Source: Leucobacter chromiireducens subsp. chromiireducens (GTDB lineage Bacteria; Actinomycetota; Actinomycetes; Actinomycetales; Microbacteriaceae). From it: 64,000 bases of DNA. Below the pieces are notes generated by a model. It was not told where the DNA came from and did no database searches. It saw only the letters and a list, made by a program, of their open reading frames with translations. The stretch is from assembly GCF_016758255.1 (NCBI RefSeq), contig NZ_QYAD01000004.1, positions 124,001-188,000 on the forward strand. Reading direction: 5' to 3'. The position numbers and the translations under genes were made by a program. Numbering within the stretch: the first letter of the stretch is position 1; every line of letters starts with the position of its first letter. Below are positions 57,530 to 64,000 of the stretch, in pieces.

Positions 57530-57872
57530 TCTCCGAGTAGCGCTGCAGGAAGGTGCGCTCATCGAGCTTCTTCTTGCGCAGCCACGCGGTGACCTCATTG
57601 GTGTGCTTACTCGCGTTGCAGGACGCGCAGGCAGGAACCACGTTCTCGAGGGTGTAGCGGCCGCCGCGCGAGATCGGCTGAATACAGTCTTTCTGCAGCG
57701 CTGACTCCGTGACGCCGCAGTAGGCACAACCGCCCCAAGCTGCACGGAGTTCACCCCACTCGGCAGCGGACAGATCATTCACTACACGCGAGAGGCGCCG
57801 CTGCCGCCGCTTGGCGTAGCGGGCGCGGGTCTTCGCCGAACTCGACACAGGAAACTTGCGACGCGGAGGCAC
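57498..57872 (-). CDS. HNH-type nuclease domain protein
   Basis: 124 aa. A Lys/Arg-rich N-terminus leads to CAYCGVTE, then DCIQPISRGGRYTLENVVPACASCNASKHTN. The zinc Cys pairs and the Asn of HNH are clear. The usual first His (DH) is Cys here (DC). Could be a nuclease or a DNA-binding relative. It is convergent with and overlaps the small membrane gene by 32 bp. Confidence 0.82.
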   Translation of the reverse strand: MPPRRKFPVSSSAKTRARYAKRRQRRLSRVVNDLSAAEWGELRAAWGGCAYCGVTESALQKDCIQPISRGGRYTLENVVPACASCNASKHTNEVTAWLRKKKLDERTFLQRYSEIMSGLAEPGE

Positions 57873-57922
57873 CCCTTCATCCTAGGCACACTCGCGGCGC
57901 GGTTTCACCCCGGCACGCGGGC

Positions 57923-59245
57923 TCACCACCCGAGCGGCAGGCCTGCTGCGGCGAGAAGCGCTCCGACAGTGGCGCCGGCAAGCACGACCTGCCACGCGGG
58001 TCGGCGCCAGAGAAGAAGAATGATCGCGAGCAGCGCGATGCCGAGTGATACCCAACCGGTCAGCCCTGCGGGCACGACGGGAGTCACGAGCGCTGCCGCA
58101 AGGATGCCGACCACTGCTGCGTTGGCGCCCCGCAGTGCAGCCTGCGCGAGAGTGCTCGCCCGCAAGCGCTCCCACACCGACAGCGCCGCGAGCAGCCACA
58201 GCACCCCGGGCAGGAACACTGCCACCAGCGCAAGGGCGGCAGCTCCCAGCGCACCCCACCCCAGCCCCGCGTTCGTGCCAAGCTCAAACCCGAGCCCCGC
58301 CGCGAAAGTGAAGAGCGGCCCGGGCACTGCCTGCGCTGCGGCATACCCCGCCATGAACTGCTCAGGATCAACGCCGGCCGCCACAACAGGTTCAGCGCCG
58401 AGCAGCGGCAGCACGACGTGCCCGCCGCCAAACACTAGCGCGCCTGCACGCGTGAACGCATCGGCGATCCCGAGCCAGATACTCCGCCAGATGAGCGCCG
58501 CCAGCGGCAGCAGCACAAGCAGAGCGCACAGAAGCGTTACTGCCCAGATCCCCGGAATCGGTGTGGGAGCCCAGCTGGTCCGCTCGGCGGGGATAACCTG
58601 GGCGGCCTCCGCGCTCCGCGTATCTTCACGCTCCGCCGCGCGCGATGTTCCTCGATCGCGGAGCCACAGAAGACCGGCGGCTGCCCCGCAGGCAATCGCG
58701 AGCACCTGGCCGAGCGCACTCGGAACCAAGAGTGCGAGCACCATGCCGACGAGCGCAATCACGCGACGCTGGCTGTCAGGCGCGAGGCTGCGTGCCATCC
58801 CCCAGACCGCATGCGCGACCACTACGACGGCCACCGCCAGGAGGCCCAGCAGTGCGCCGCGAACGGCCTGCGTCGAAGGAAGTGCGGTGCCCATCGCCGC
58901 AAGCCCGACCAACAGCACCGCCGACGGCAGCGTGAAGCCGAGCCAGGCAAGGAGACCGCCGAGTGCGCCCGCTCGGTGCAGGCCAATCGCGATCCCGAGT
59001 TGGCTTGAGGCCGGCCCCGGCACAAACTGGCAGAGCGCGAGCAGCTCCGCGTACGCCGCATCGCTCAGCCAGCGGCGTCGCGCTACGAACTCCTCCCGGA
59101 AGTAGCCCAGGTGCGCTACGGGGCCACCAAACGATGTGAGGCCGAGGCGGAGAAACGCACGAAAGACCTCCCCCAGCGCACCCGCAGAGGGCGCCGGCGA
59201 CCCCGCCGCAGCTCTCGGGGTCAAGTGAGGAGGAAGCCGGGCCAT
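57923..59245 (-). CDS. chrA: Chromate transporter, ChrA (CHR) family, long form
   Basis: 440 aa from ATG 59245 (MARLPPHLTPRAAAG); the frame extends 13 codons upstream to a TTG. Two homologous halves: FLRLGLTSFGGPVAHLGYFREEFV with LCQFVPGPASSQLGIAIG, and FTRAGALVFGGGHVVLPLL with YAAAQAVPGPLFTFAAGLG. FGG and PGP motifs in both halves define the two-domain CHR exporter, which pumps chromate out of the cytoplasm. It sits with sulfate-type and redox genes. Confidence 0.92.
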   Translation of the reverse strand: MARLPPHLTPRAAAGSPAPSAGALGEVFRAFLRLGLTSFGGPVAHLGYFREEFVARRRWLSDAAYAELLALCQFVPGPASSQLGIAIGLHRAGALGGLLAWLGFTLPSAVLLVGLAAMGTALPSTQAVRGALLGLLAVAVVVVAHAVWGMARSLAPDSQRRVIALVGMVLALLVPSALGQVLAIACGAAAGLLWLRDRGTSRAAEREDTRSAEAAQVIPAERTSWAPTPIPGIWAVTLLCALLVLLPLAALIWRSIWLGIADAFTRAGALVFGGGHVVLPLLGAEPVVAAGVDPEQFMAGYAAAQAVPGPLFTFAAGLGFELGTNAGLGWGALGAAALALVAVFLPGVLWLLAALSVWERLRASTLAQAALRGANAAVVGILAAALVTPVVPAGLTGWVSLGIALLAIILLLWRRPAWQVVLAGATVGALLAAAGLPLGW

Positions 59246-59311
59246 CCAACAAGCTTCGTGCCCGGCGCCGCCCACCTCAAGCAAACACTTGATGACGTGC
59301 GCGTCGAGATG

Positions 59312-59614
59312 CTAGTGGGCGCGGAGGGCAGCCACGATCTCCGGGGCGGTCGGCGCCCCGCTCGGCCCCGCGTCCGAAGGATAGACGCGACACGCAAGCG
59401 CCGACGCCCGCGTCCCCGCGAAGAGGTCGACCCCGTCTCGCAGGATGGTGGGCGACCCTGAGAACGGGGCATTCGCCGCTGCAGCGTCACTCGTCAGTGT
59501 GGTGACGCGCAGCGTCGCCGGGTCCGCTCCGAGTTCGGCGAGCGCGGCGCGAGTGCGCTGCACGGCAAGCTCGCCGTTTGGGCAATCTGGAATAGTGAGC
59601 ACCTCGACACGCAT
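59312..59614 (-). CDS. Thioredoxin-fold protein with CPNG motif
   Basis: 100 aa from ATG 59614. MRVEVLTIPDCPNGELAVQRTRAAL, then FSGSPTILRDGVDLFA, where the SPT cis-Pro loop marks a thioredoxin/glutaredoxin fold. The CxxC second Cys is absent (CPNG). A later single Cys (ACRVY) exists. Similar genes occur beside mercury or organomercury genes as putative alkylmercury-lyase-like proteins. It is 66 bp upstream of chrA on the same strand and may be co-transcribed. Confidence 0.78.
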   Translation of the reverse strand: MRVEVLTIPDCPNGELAVQRTRAALAELGADPATLRVTTLTSDAAAANAPFSGSPTILRDGVDLFAGTRASALACRVYPSDAGPSGAPTAPEIVAALRAH

Positions 59615-59710
59615 GCGGCAAGTCTCCCACGTGGCGCGCAGGCCCGCGCCTCCGATACGCTGCCCCTCTGCGCACACACGGCGCGACACCGCCATTTGAA
59701 AGGACCGTGC

Positions 59711-61219
59711 ATGCCGAGCCACTCCGCGCAGCTCGCTTCCTCGCGCCCCATGACCGTGGGTGCGGCACTGCGATCCCCTCGCATCCTCACGCGCGAGGCG
59801 CTCGCGGGTCTGGTCGTTGCACTGGCGCTGATCCCGGAGGCGATCGCGTTCTCGGTGATCGCGGGAGTCGATCCACGCATGGGGCTTTTCTCTTCCTGCA
59901 TCATGGCGGTCACGATCGCATTCGTTGGGGGACGCCCGGCAATGATTACCGCAGCAACCGGAGCAGTCGCGCTCGTGATCGCGCCGGTCATGCGTGATCA
60001 CGGCATTGAGTACTTCGTTGCAACGGTGCTGCTCGCTGGGGTCCTGCAGATCGTGCTCGCGGTGCTCGGCGTCGCGCGTTTCATGCGCTTCATTCCACGC
60101 AGTGTGATGGTGGGCTTTGTCAACGCGCTGGCACTCCTCGTGCTTGGTGCGCAGCTGCCACATCTGATTGATGTCCCGTTCGCGGTGTACCCGCTCGTGG
60201 TGGGCGGATTGGTCGTGCTCGCAGTGCTCCCCCGCTTCACGCGAGCGGTGCCCGCGCCGCTCATTGCGATTGTGCTCGTCACCCTCGCGGTTGTTTCGAT
60301 TGGGATCTCAGTTCCCACCGTCGGCGATCAGGGTGAACTGCCCCGGAGCTTGCCGGAGTTCTTCTTCCCGACGGTTCCGATGAACCTGGAGACACTCGCG
60401 ATCATCGGGCCGGCAGCACTCGGAATGGCCTGCGTGGGGCTCCTCGAATCGCTCATGACCGCGCAACTGGTTGACGAGATCACTGACACGCGCACGAGTC
60501 GCACACGCGAGGCGTGGGGGCAAGGTGTCGCCAATCTGATGTCGGGCTGCTTCGGCGGCATGGGCGGTTGCGCCGTCGTCGGACAGACCATGATGAATGT
60601 TAAAGCCTCCGGCGCTCGCACCCGCGTCTCAACTTTTCTTGCCGGCGTGTTCCTGCTCGTCCTCGTCCTCGTGCTCGGGGACGTGGTGGCTGCGATCCCG
60701 ATGGCAGCTCTTGTCGCCGTCATGATCGCGGTGTCCGTGGCCACGTTTGACTGGCACTCGATCACCCCGGCGACGCTCCGCCGCCTGCCGCGCAGCGAAA
60801 CGACCGTCATGGTCCTCACGGTGGCGGCGGTGCTGCTCACCCACAACCTCGCCATTGGCGTTGGCGTGGGCGTCGTGGCGGCGTCTGTTCTTTTCGTGCG
60901 CCGCGTGTCGAGCGTGGTGGAGGTGACCCGAACAGTCACTGGTGAGGCTGACGAAGCGACCGCACATTATTCGGTGCGCGGCGAGCTCTTCTTCGCGTCG
61001 AGCAACGAGCTGACCACCCGCTTTGCCTACGGCGCAGACCCCGCGCGAGTGGTCATCAACCTCAGCGACGCGCACGTCTGGGACGCCTCGACAGTCGCCG
61101 CCATCGATGCGATCGAGACCCGGTACGCACGAAGAGGCATCAGCGTCGAACTCACCGGAATGAACCCTCGCACGAGCGCCATGCACGGGCGGCTGAGCGG
61201 CACTCTCGGCGGATCCTGA
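59711..61219 (+). CDS. SulP/SLC26-family anion transporter with STAS domain
   Basis: 502 aa from ATG 59711 with AAAGGA upstream. The N-terminal transporter has ALIPEAIAFSVIAGVDPRMGL and GRPAMITAATGAVALVIAPV, signatures of SulP. About ten hydrophobic helices follow. The C-terminal STAS domain is RGELFFASSNELTTRF to VINLSDAHVWDASTVAAID. Substrates of the family include sulfate, bicarbonate and chloride. It is divergent from the thioredoxin-fold/chrA pair, and its stop abuts the convergent soxR (1 bp apart). Confidence 0.92.
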   Translation: MPSHSAQLASSRPMTVGAALRSPRILTREALAGLVVALALIPEAIAFSVIAGVDPRMGLFSSCIMAVTIAFVGGRPAMITAATGAVALVIAPVMRDHGIEYFVATVLLAGVLQIVLAVLGVARFMRFIPRSVMVGFVNALALLVLGAQLPHLIDVPFAVYPLVVGGLVVLAVLPRFTRAVPAPLIAIVLVTLAVVSIGISVPTVGDQGELPRSLPEFFFPTVPMNLETLAIIGPAALGMACVGLLESLMTAQLVDEITDTRTSRTREAWGQGVANLMSGCFGGMGGCAVVGQTMMNVKASGARTRVSTFLAGVFLLVLVLVLGDVVAAIPMAALVAVMIAVSVATFDWHSITPATLRRLPRSETTVMVLTVAAVLLTHNLAIGVGVGVVAASVLFVRRVSSVVEVTRTVTGEADEATAHYSVRGELFFASSNELTTRFAYGADPARVVINLSDAHVWDASTVAAIDAIETRYARRGISVELTGMNPRTSAMHGRLSGTLGGS

Positions 61220-61220
61220 G

Positions 61221-61742
61221 CTAGACCCGAATGCGCAGGGCACCAGCCCCGCTGTCTCCGAGCTCATCATCGGGGTTGAGGAGCCGGCACGCCTTCATCG
61301 AGAGGCAGCCACACCCAATGCAACCGGTGAGCTCGCGTTCGAGCTCCTCGATTCCCTTGCGGCGCTGCTCCAGCGTCTTCTTCCACCGCCGCGAGGCGCG
61401 CTGCCAGTCCTCGTGGCTGGGCGGTGTTTCAAGCGGCACGTCGGCAAAGCTCTCTTGCACATCCGAGAGTGGGATCCCGAGCCGCTTGGCCACCGACACG
61501 AGCGCGACACGGCGAAGCATGTAGCGGGGGTACCGCCGCTGGTTTCCGGCGGTGCGCCTCGAAGCGATAAGTCCAAGCTGTTCGTAGTAGTGCAGGGCAG
61601 ACACCGCGACGCCCGTGCGGCGGCTCATTTCGCCAACCGTGAGGAGTTCTTCAGGGACGTGTTGCCCCACCGACGACGTTGTCTTCTCGTTCGGCACCGC
61701 AGATTCTTCACTCAACCCAACCTCCTCCTTGACCTCAACCAT
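61221..61742 (-). CDS. soxR: Redox-sensitive transcriptional activator SoxR
   Basis: 173 aa from ATG 61742. MerR-type [41 protein letters not shown], a dimerisation helix, and the Fe-S ligands [12 protein letters not shown] (C-x2-C-x-C-x5-C), which identify SoxR. Redox-cycling compounds oxidise the cluster and twist the target promoter. The start lies within its own operator. An in-frame start at 61790 would put the operator inside the coding region and is unlikely. Confidence 0.94.
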   Translation of the reverse strand: MVEVKEEVGLSEESAVPNEKTTSSVGQHVPEELLTVGEMSRRTGVAVSALHYYEQLGLIASRRTAGNQRRYPRYMLRRVALVSVAKRLGIPLSDVQESFADVPLETPPSHEDWQRASRRWKKTLEQRRKGIEELERELTGCIGCGCLSMKACRLLNPDDELGDSGAGALRIRV

Positions 61743-61759
61743 ACTTGAGGTTTTACGGT
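61729..61759 (+). promoter_or_regulatory. SoxR-regulated promoter of fdxA
   Basis: The operator ACCTCAA-CCATAC-TTGAGGT (61732-61751) has perfect 7-bp arms, matching the SoxR consensus. It lies between -35 TTGACC (61729-61734) and -10 TACGGT (61754-61759), spaced by 19 bp, the lengthened spacer that MerR-family activators correct. The predicted start is near 61766, 27 bp before fdxA. Confidence 0.85.
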
Positions 61760-61792
61760 TGTGGGTATGTCGAAGCGAAACATACTGCACGC

Positions 61793-62119
61793 ATGACCTA
61801 CGTGATTGCGCTCCCCTGTGTCGACGTCAAAGATCGCGCGTGCATCGACGAGTGCCCCGTGGACTGTATCTACGAGGGCGAACGCATGCTCTACATCCAC
61901 CCGGATGAGTGCGTGGACTGCGGCGCCTGCGAGCCCGTCTGCCCCGTCGAAGCGATCTACTACGAAGACGATCTGCCGAGCGAGTGGTCCGACTATTACA
62001 AGGCCAACGTCGAGTTCTTCGACGAGATCGGCTCCCCCGGTGGCGCGGCCAAAGTCGGCATGTACAACTTCGATCACCCGATCATCGCCGCGCTGCCGCC
62101 GCAAGCCGCGACCGTCTAG
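61793..62119 (+). CDS. fdxA: Seven-iron ferredoxin FdxA
   Basis: 108 aa from ATG 61793 ([29 protein letters not shown]). The [3Fe-4S] Cys set is at the start and the [4Fe-4S] set [16 protein letters not shown] follows. It is a low-potential electron carrier. It is the first gene of the SoxR-controlled transcript, with a flavin reductase 19 bp downstream. Confidence 0.95.
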   Translation: MTYVIALPCVDVKDRACIDECPVDCIYEGERMLYIHPDECVDCGACEPVCPVEAIYYEDDLPSEWSDYYKANVEFFDEIGSPGGAAKVGMYNFDHPIIAALPPQAATV

Positions 62120-62138
62120 CCGCTGTAGAGGAGCGCAC

Positions 62139-62660
62139 ATGAACACCGCAACACTCACCGAAACGGCTGCGACCGCGGAAACGCTCGCGGCCGGCTTCAA
62201 GGATGCCTTCCGCACCCACCCCGCCGGGATCGCGCTCATCACCGCGCAGACTCCCGAGGGACCGGTGGGCCTCACCGCGTCAAGCGTCGCCTCGGTGGGA
62301 CTCGATCCCGCAGCGCTCGCCTTCTCCGTGACTCGCGCAACGGGGAGCGCCGGCGGCATCCTCCAAGCATCGAGCTATGTGGTGCATCTGCTCGACGAGC
62401 CGCAGCTCGAAATGGCGCAGCTGTTTGCGGTGAGCGGCACGGAACGCTTCACGGCAGAACAGGGCTGGGAAACCCTTCCCACCGGCGAACCGTTCCTCCC
62501 GAACACGCGCGCGGCGTTCCGCTGCCGCACGCTCCAGTCTGTTGCAGTGGGCGCGTCGACGCTTGTCGTCGCCCAGGTGCTCGACGTGCACCTGGGCGCA
62601 CCCGCAGCTCCACTGATCTACCGCGACCGCGCGTTCCACGCGCTCGGCCCGGCGCTCTAG
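62139..62660 (+). CDS. Flavin reductase-like (FMN-binding split-barrel) protein
   Basis: 173 aa from ATG 62139 (GTAGAGGAGCGCACATG). The domain shows FRTHPAGIALITAQTPEGPVGLTASSVASVGLDPAALAFSVTRATGS, the flavin-reductase-like FMN-binding pattern, and later RCRTLQSVAVGASTLVVAQVL. It reduces FMN/FAD with NAD(P)H for partner monooxygenases, or acts as a small flavoprotein. It is probably co-transcribed with fdxA under SoxR. Confidence 0.9.
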   Translation: MNTATLTETAATAETLAAGFKDAFRTHPAGIALITAQTPEGPVGLTASSVASVGLDPAALAFSVTRATGSAGGILQASSYVVHLLDEPQLEMAQLFAVSGTERFTAEQGWETLPTGEPFLPNTRAAFRCRTLQSVAVGASTLVVAQVLDVHLGAPAAPLIYRDRAFHALGPAL

Positions 62661-62720
62661 CTCCGCACCGCGGGCATCGAGCCAGCACCTTCACCCTCCT
62701 CATATCGAAAGGACCCGGCC

Positions 62721-63353
62721 ATGACCGAGTACACCCTGCCCGACCTGCCCTACGACTACTCCGCACTTGCACCTCACATTTCAGGGCGCATTATGGAGCT
62801 GCACCACTCGAAGCACCACCAGGCCTACGTCACTGGCGCGAACACCGCGCTCGCGCAGCTTGCTGAGGCGCGTGAGAGCGGCAACCTCGCCGCGGTGAAC
62901 AAGCTTGAAAAGGACCTCGCGTTCAACCTCGGTGGCCACATCAACCACAGCGTGTTCTGGGAGAACATGTCTCCGAACGGCGGCGGCGATCCCACGGGAG
63001 AGCTCGCCGAGGCGATTGGCAGCAACTTCGGCTCGATCGAGGCGTTCCGCGCACACTTCGAGGCGACCGCGATGGGCGTCCAGGGTTCCGGCTGGTCGGT
63101 GCTCGCATGGGACTCCGTCGGCGCTCGCCCGGTGGTGTTCCAGCTCTTCGACCAGCAGGGCAACGCACCCCTCGGCGTCACCCCGCTGCTGCAGCTCGAC
63201 GTGTGGGAGCACGCGTACTACCTCGACTACCAGAACGTCCGTGCTGACTACGTGAAGGCGTTCTGGAACGTCGTCAACTGGGAGGACGTTGCACGCCGCT
63301 TCGCTGCCGCGCGCACGCAGACCGCGGGGCTCATCACGGCGCAGAGCCGCTAA
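62721..63353 (+). CDS. sodA: Superoxide dismutase, Fe/Mn type
   Basis: 210 aa. Metal ligands His28, His76, Asp160 and His164 are all present ([29 protein letters not shown]). It converts superoxide to O2 and H2O2 in the cytoplasm. AAAGGA precedes the ATG. The 60-bp gap to the flavin reductase could be read through from the SoxR promoter or hold its own promoter. Confidence 0.96.
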   Translation: MTEYTLPDLPYDYSALAPHISGRIMELHHSKHHQAYVTGANTALAQLAEARESGNLAAVNKLEKDLAFNLGGHINHSVFWENMSPNGGGDPTGELAEAIGSNFGSIEAFRAHFEATAMGVQGSGWSVLAWDSVGARPVVFQLFDQQGNAPLGVTPLLQLDVWEHAYYLDYQNVRADYVKAFWNVVNWEDVARRFAAARTQTAGLITAQSR

Positions 63354-63390
63354 ACCCCGCAGCGGGCGTGTCGGGGGCGGCACGCGCGCG

Positions 63391-63429
63391 GTTGAGCCCG
63401 GTGCGACACCAGTTCGCACCGGGCTCAAC
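63391..63429 (+). terminator. Perfect 16-bp hairpin after sodA
   Basis: GTTGAGCCCGGTGCGA (63391-63406) and TCGCACCGGGCTCAAC (63414-63429), 7-nt loop. No U-tract follows, as with the hairpins after tig and the SIP gene. Confidence 0.75.
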
Positions 63430-63487
63430 GCAGTACACTGGGCGGCCGGGGGCTCGACTGGGCCCGCCGCCAAGCCCGAGGAGCGCC

Positions 63488-64000
63488 ATGTACGTGAAGA
63501 TCTGTGGACTCCGCGACGCTGCGCACGGCGCACTCGCCGCGAGCCTCGGCGCCGATGCGGTCGGCGTGGTGATGAGCGAGGGAAGTCCTCGGAACGCCAG
63601 GCCGGAAGAAGCGCTCGCCGTTATTGCTGCGGCACGGGCAGCAGCGAGCACGCACGCGACCGGGATCGACACGGTACTCGTGGTGAGCCGTACGCCCGCG
63701 CGCGAGGCTGCGGAGCTTGCTCGCGATCTCGGTTTCGACGTACTCCAGTTGCACGGCCGATACTCACACACAGACATTGCCGCGGCCCAGCGGGTGATCC
63801 CTCGCGTGTGGCGCGCGGCGTCGCTCGCGCACTTCCCAGAGCTCCGCGCCGGAGAGTTTGGGGAGGAGCGCCTCCTTGTTGACGGCGCCGTGCCCGGCTC
63901 GGGCGAAACGTGGGACCTCTCGCAGCTGGATCCCCAGCGCCTTGGCGCCAGCTGGGTCCTCGCAGGTGGGCTCGCACCCGAAAATGTGGCGGCGGCGATT
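63488..64000 (+). CDS. trpF: Phosphoribosylanthranilate isomerase (N-terminal part, cut by window edge)
   Basis: About 171 residues before the right edge. MYVKICGLRDAAHGALAASLGADAVGVVM is the TrpF start with the catalytic Cys in KICG; LQLHGRYS and LVDGAVPGSGETWDLS (catalytic Asp) and LAGGLAPENVAAA follow. It catalyses the third step of tryptophan synthesis. GAGCG lies just before the ATG. Other trp genes are not in view. Confidence 0.93.
   Translation, partial: MYVKICGLRDAAHGALAASLGADAVGVVMSEGSPRNARPEEALAVIAAARAAASTHATGIDTVLVVSRTPAREAAELARDLGFDVLQLHGRYSHTDIAAAQRVIPRVWRAASLAHFPELRAGEFGEERLLVDGAVPGSGETWDLSQLDPQRLGASWVLAGGLAPENVAAAI

Overview
The window is high-GC, gene-dense chromosomal DNA of an actinobacterium. 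Conserved blocks (whiA-rapZ-uvrC-uvrA, ileS-folC-DUF4233-ndk, tig-clpP-clpP-clpX, dnaG-dgt-dus-uppS-recO, thrS-HIT-yebC-ruvC), an actinobacterial-type translational T-box before ileS and frequent GTG/TTG starts point to Microbacteriaceae. A Leucobacter-like genus is my best guess from gene content; that is inference, not a database match. About 61 protein-coding loci are visible, including two cut by the window edges and three that are broken, plus 7 tRNA genes.

Layout. 1-11 kb: the minus-strand whiA(partial)-rapZ-uvrC-uvrA run with an SOS-like box before uvrA, a siderophore-interacting protein, a VOC protein, an AraC-type regulator, uvrB and a DIP1984-family protein. 11.7-16.3 kb: a YcaQ/AlkX-like DNA glycosylase, a MmyB-like regulator, ilvD and a MagIII-like glycosylase. 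16.4-22.3 kb: ndk, DUF4233, folC, and ileS with its T-box. 22.7-26.1 kb: a proVWX glycine-betaine/proline importer. 26.1-29 kb: a decayed resistance/transport patch with a seven-codon leader peptide (MRVFFFI), an ABC-F pseudogene, a frameshifted tandem ABC ATPase and a GyrI-like protein.

29-36.9 kb: valS, a small acidic-tailed protein and a lipoprotein, converging on clpX-clpP-clpP and tig. 37-39 kb: three tRNA genes, a gamma-carbonic anhydrase and a lone ABC ATPase. 39.1-45.1 kb: dnaG, dgt, dus, uppS, recO. 45.2-48.4 kb: a plus-strand metal cassette (CmtR-type sensor, P1B ATPase, TRIC channel) inserted between recO and ruvC. 48.4-52.4 kb: ruvC, yebC, HIT, thrS. 52.5-57.9 kb: an acetyltransferase, a MocR regulator, an ABM protein, an Abi-like remnant, tRNA-Val, a membrane-anchored HELLH protein, a tRNA-Gly/Cys/Val cluster, chorismate mutase and an HNH protein. 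57.9-64 kb: a chromate transporter, a thioredoxin-fold protein, a SulP transporter, SoxR diverging from fdxA, a flavin reductase, superoxide dismutase, and trpF running off the edge.

Themes. DNA repair is heavily represented (uvrA, uvrB, uvrC, ruvC, recO, two glycosylases). The last 6 kb reads as an oxyanion/redox-stress neighbourhood, with a textbook SoxR operator between a -35 and -10 separated by 19 bp. Several promoters place the -10 box 6-7 nt before a start codon (cmtR, uvrB, the VOC gene, the MRVFFFI leader), which predicts leaderless mRNAs. I see no CRISPR array, insertion sequence, prophage or rRNA operon.
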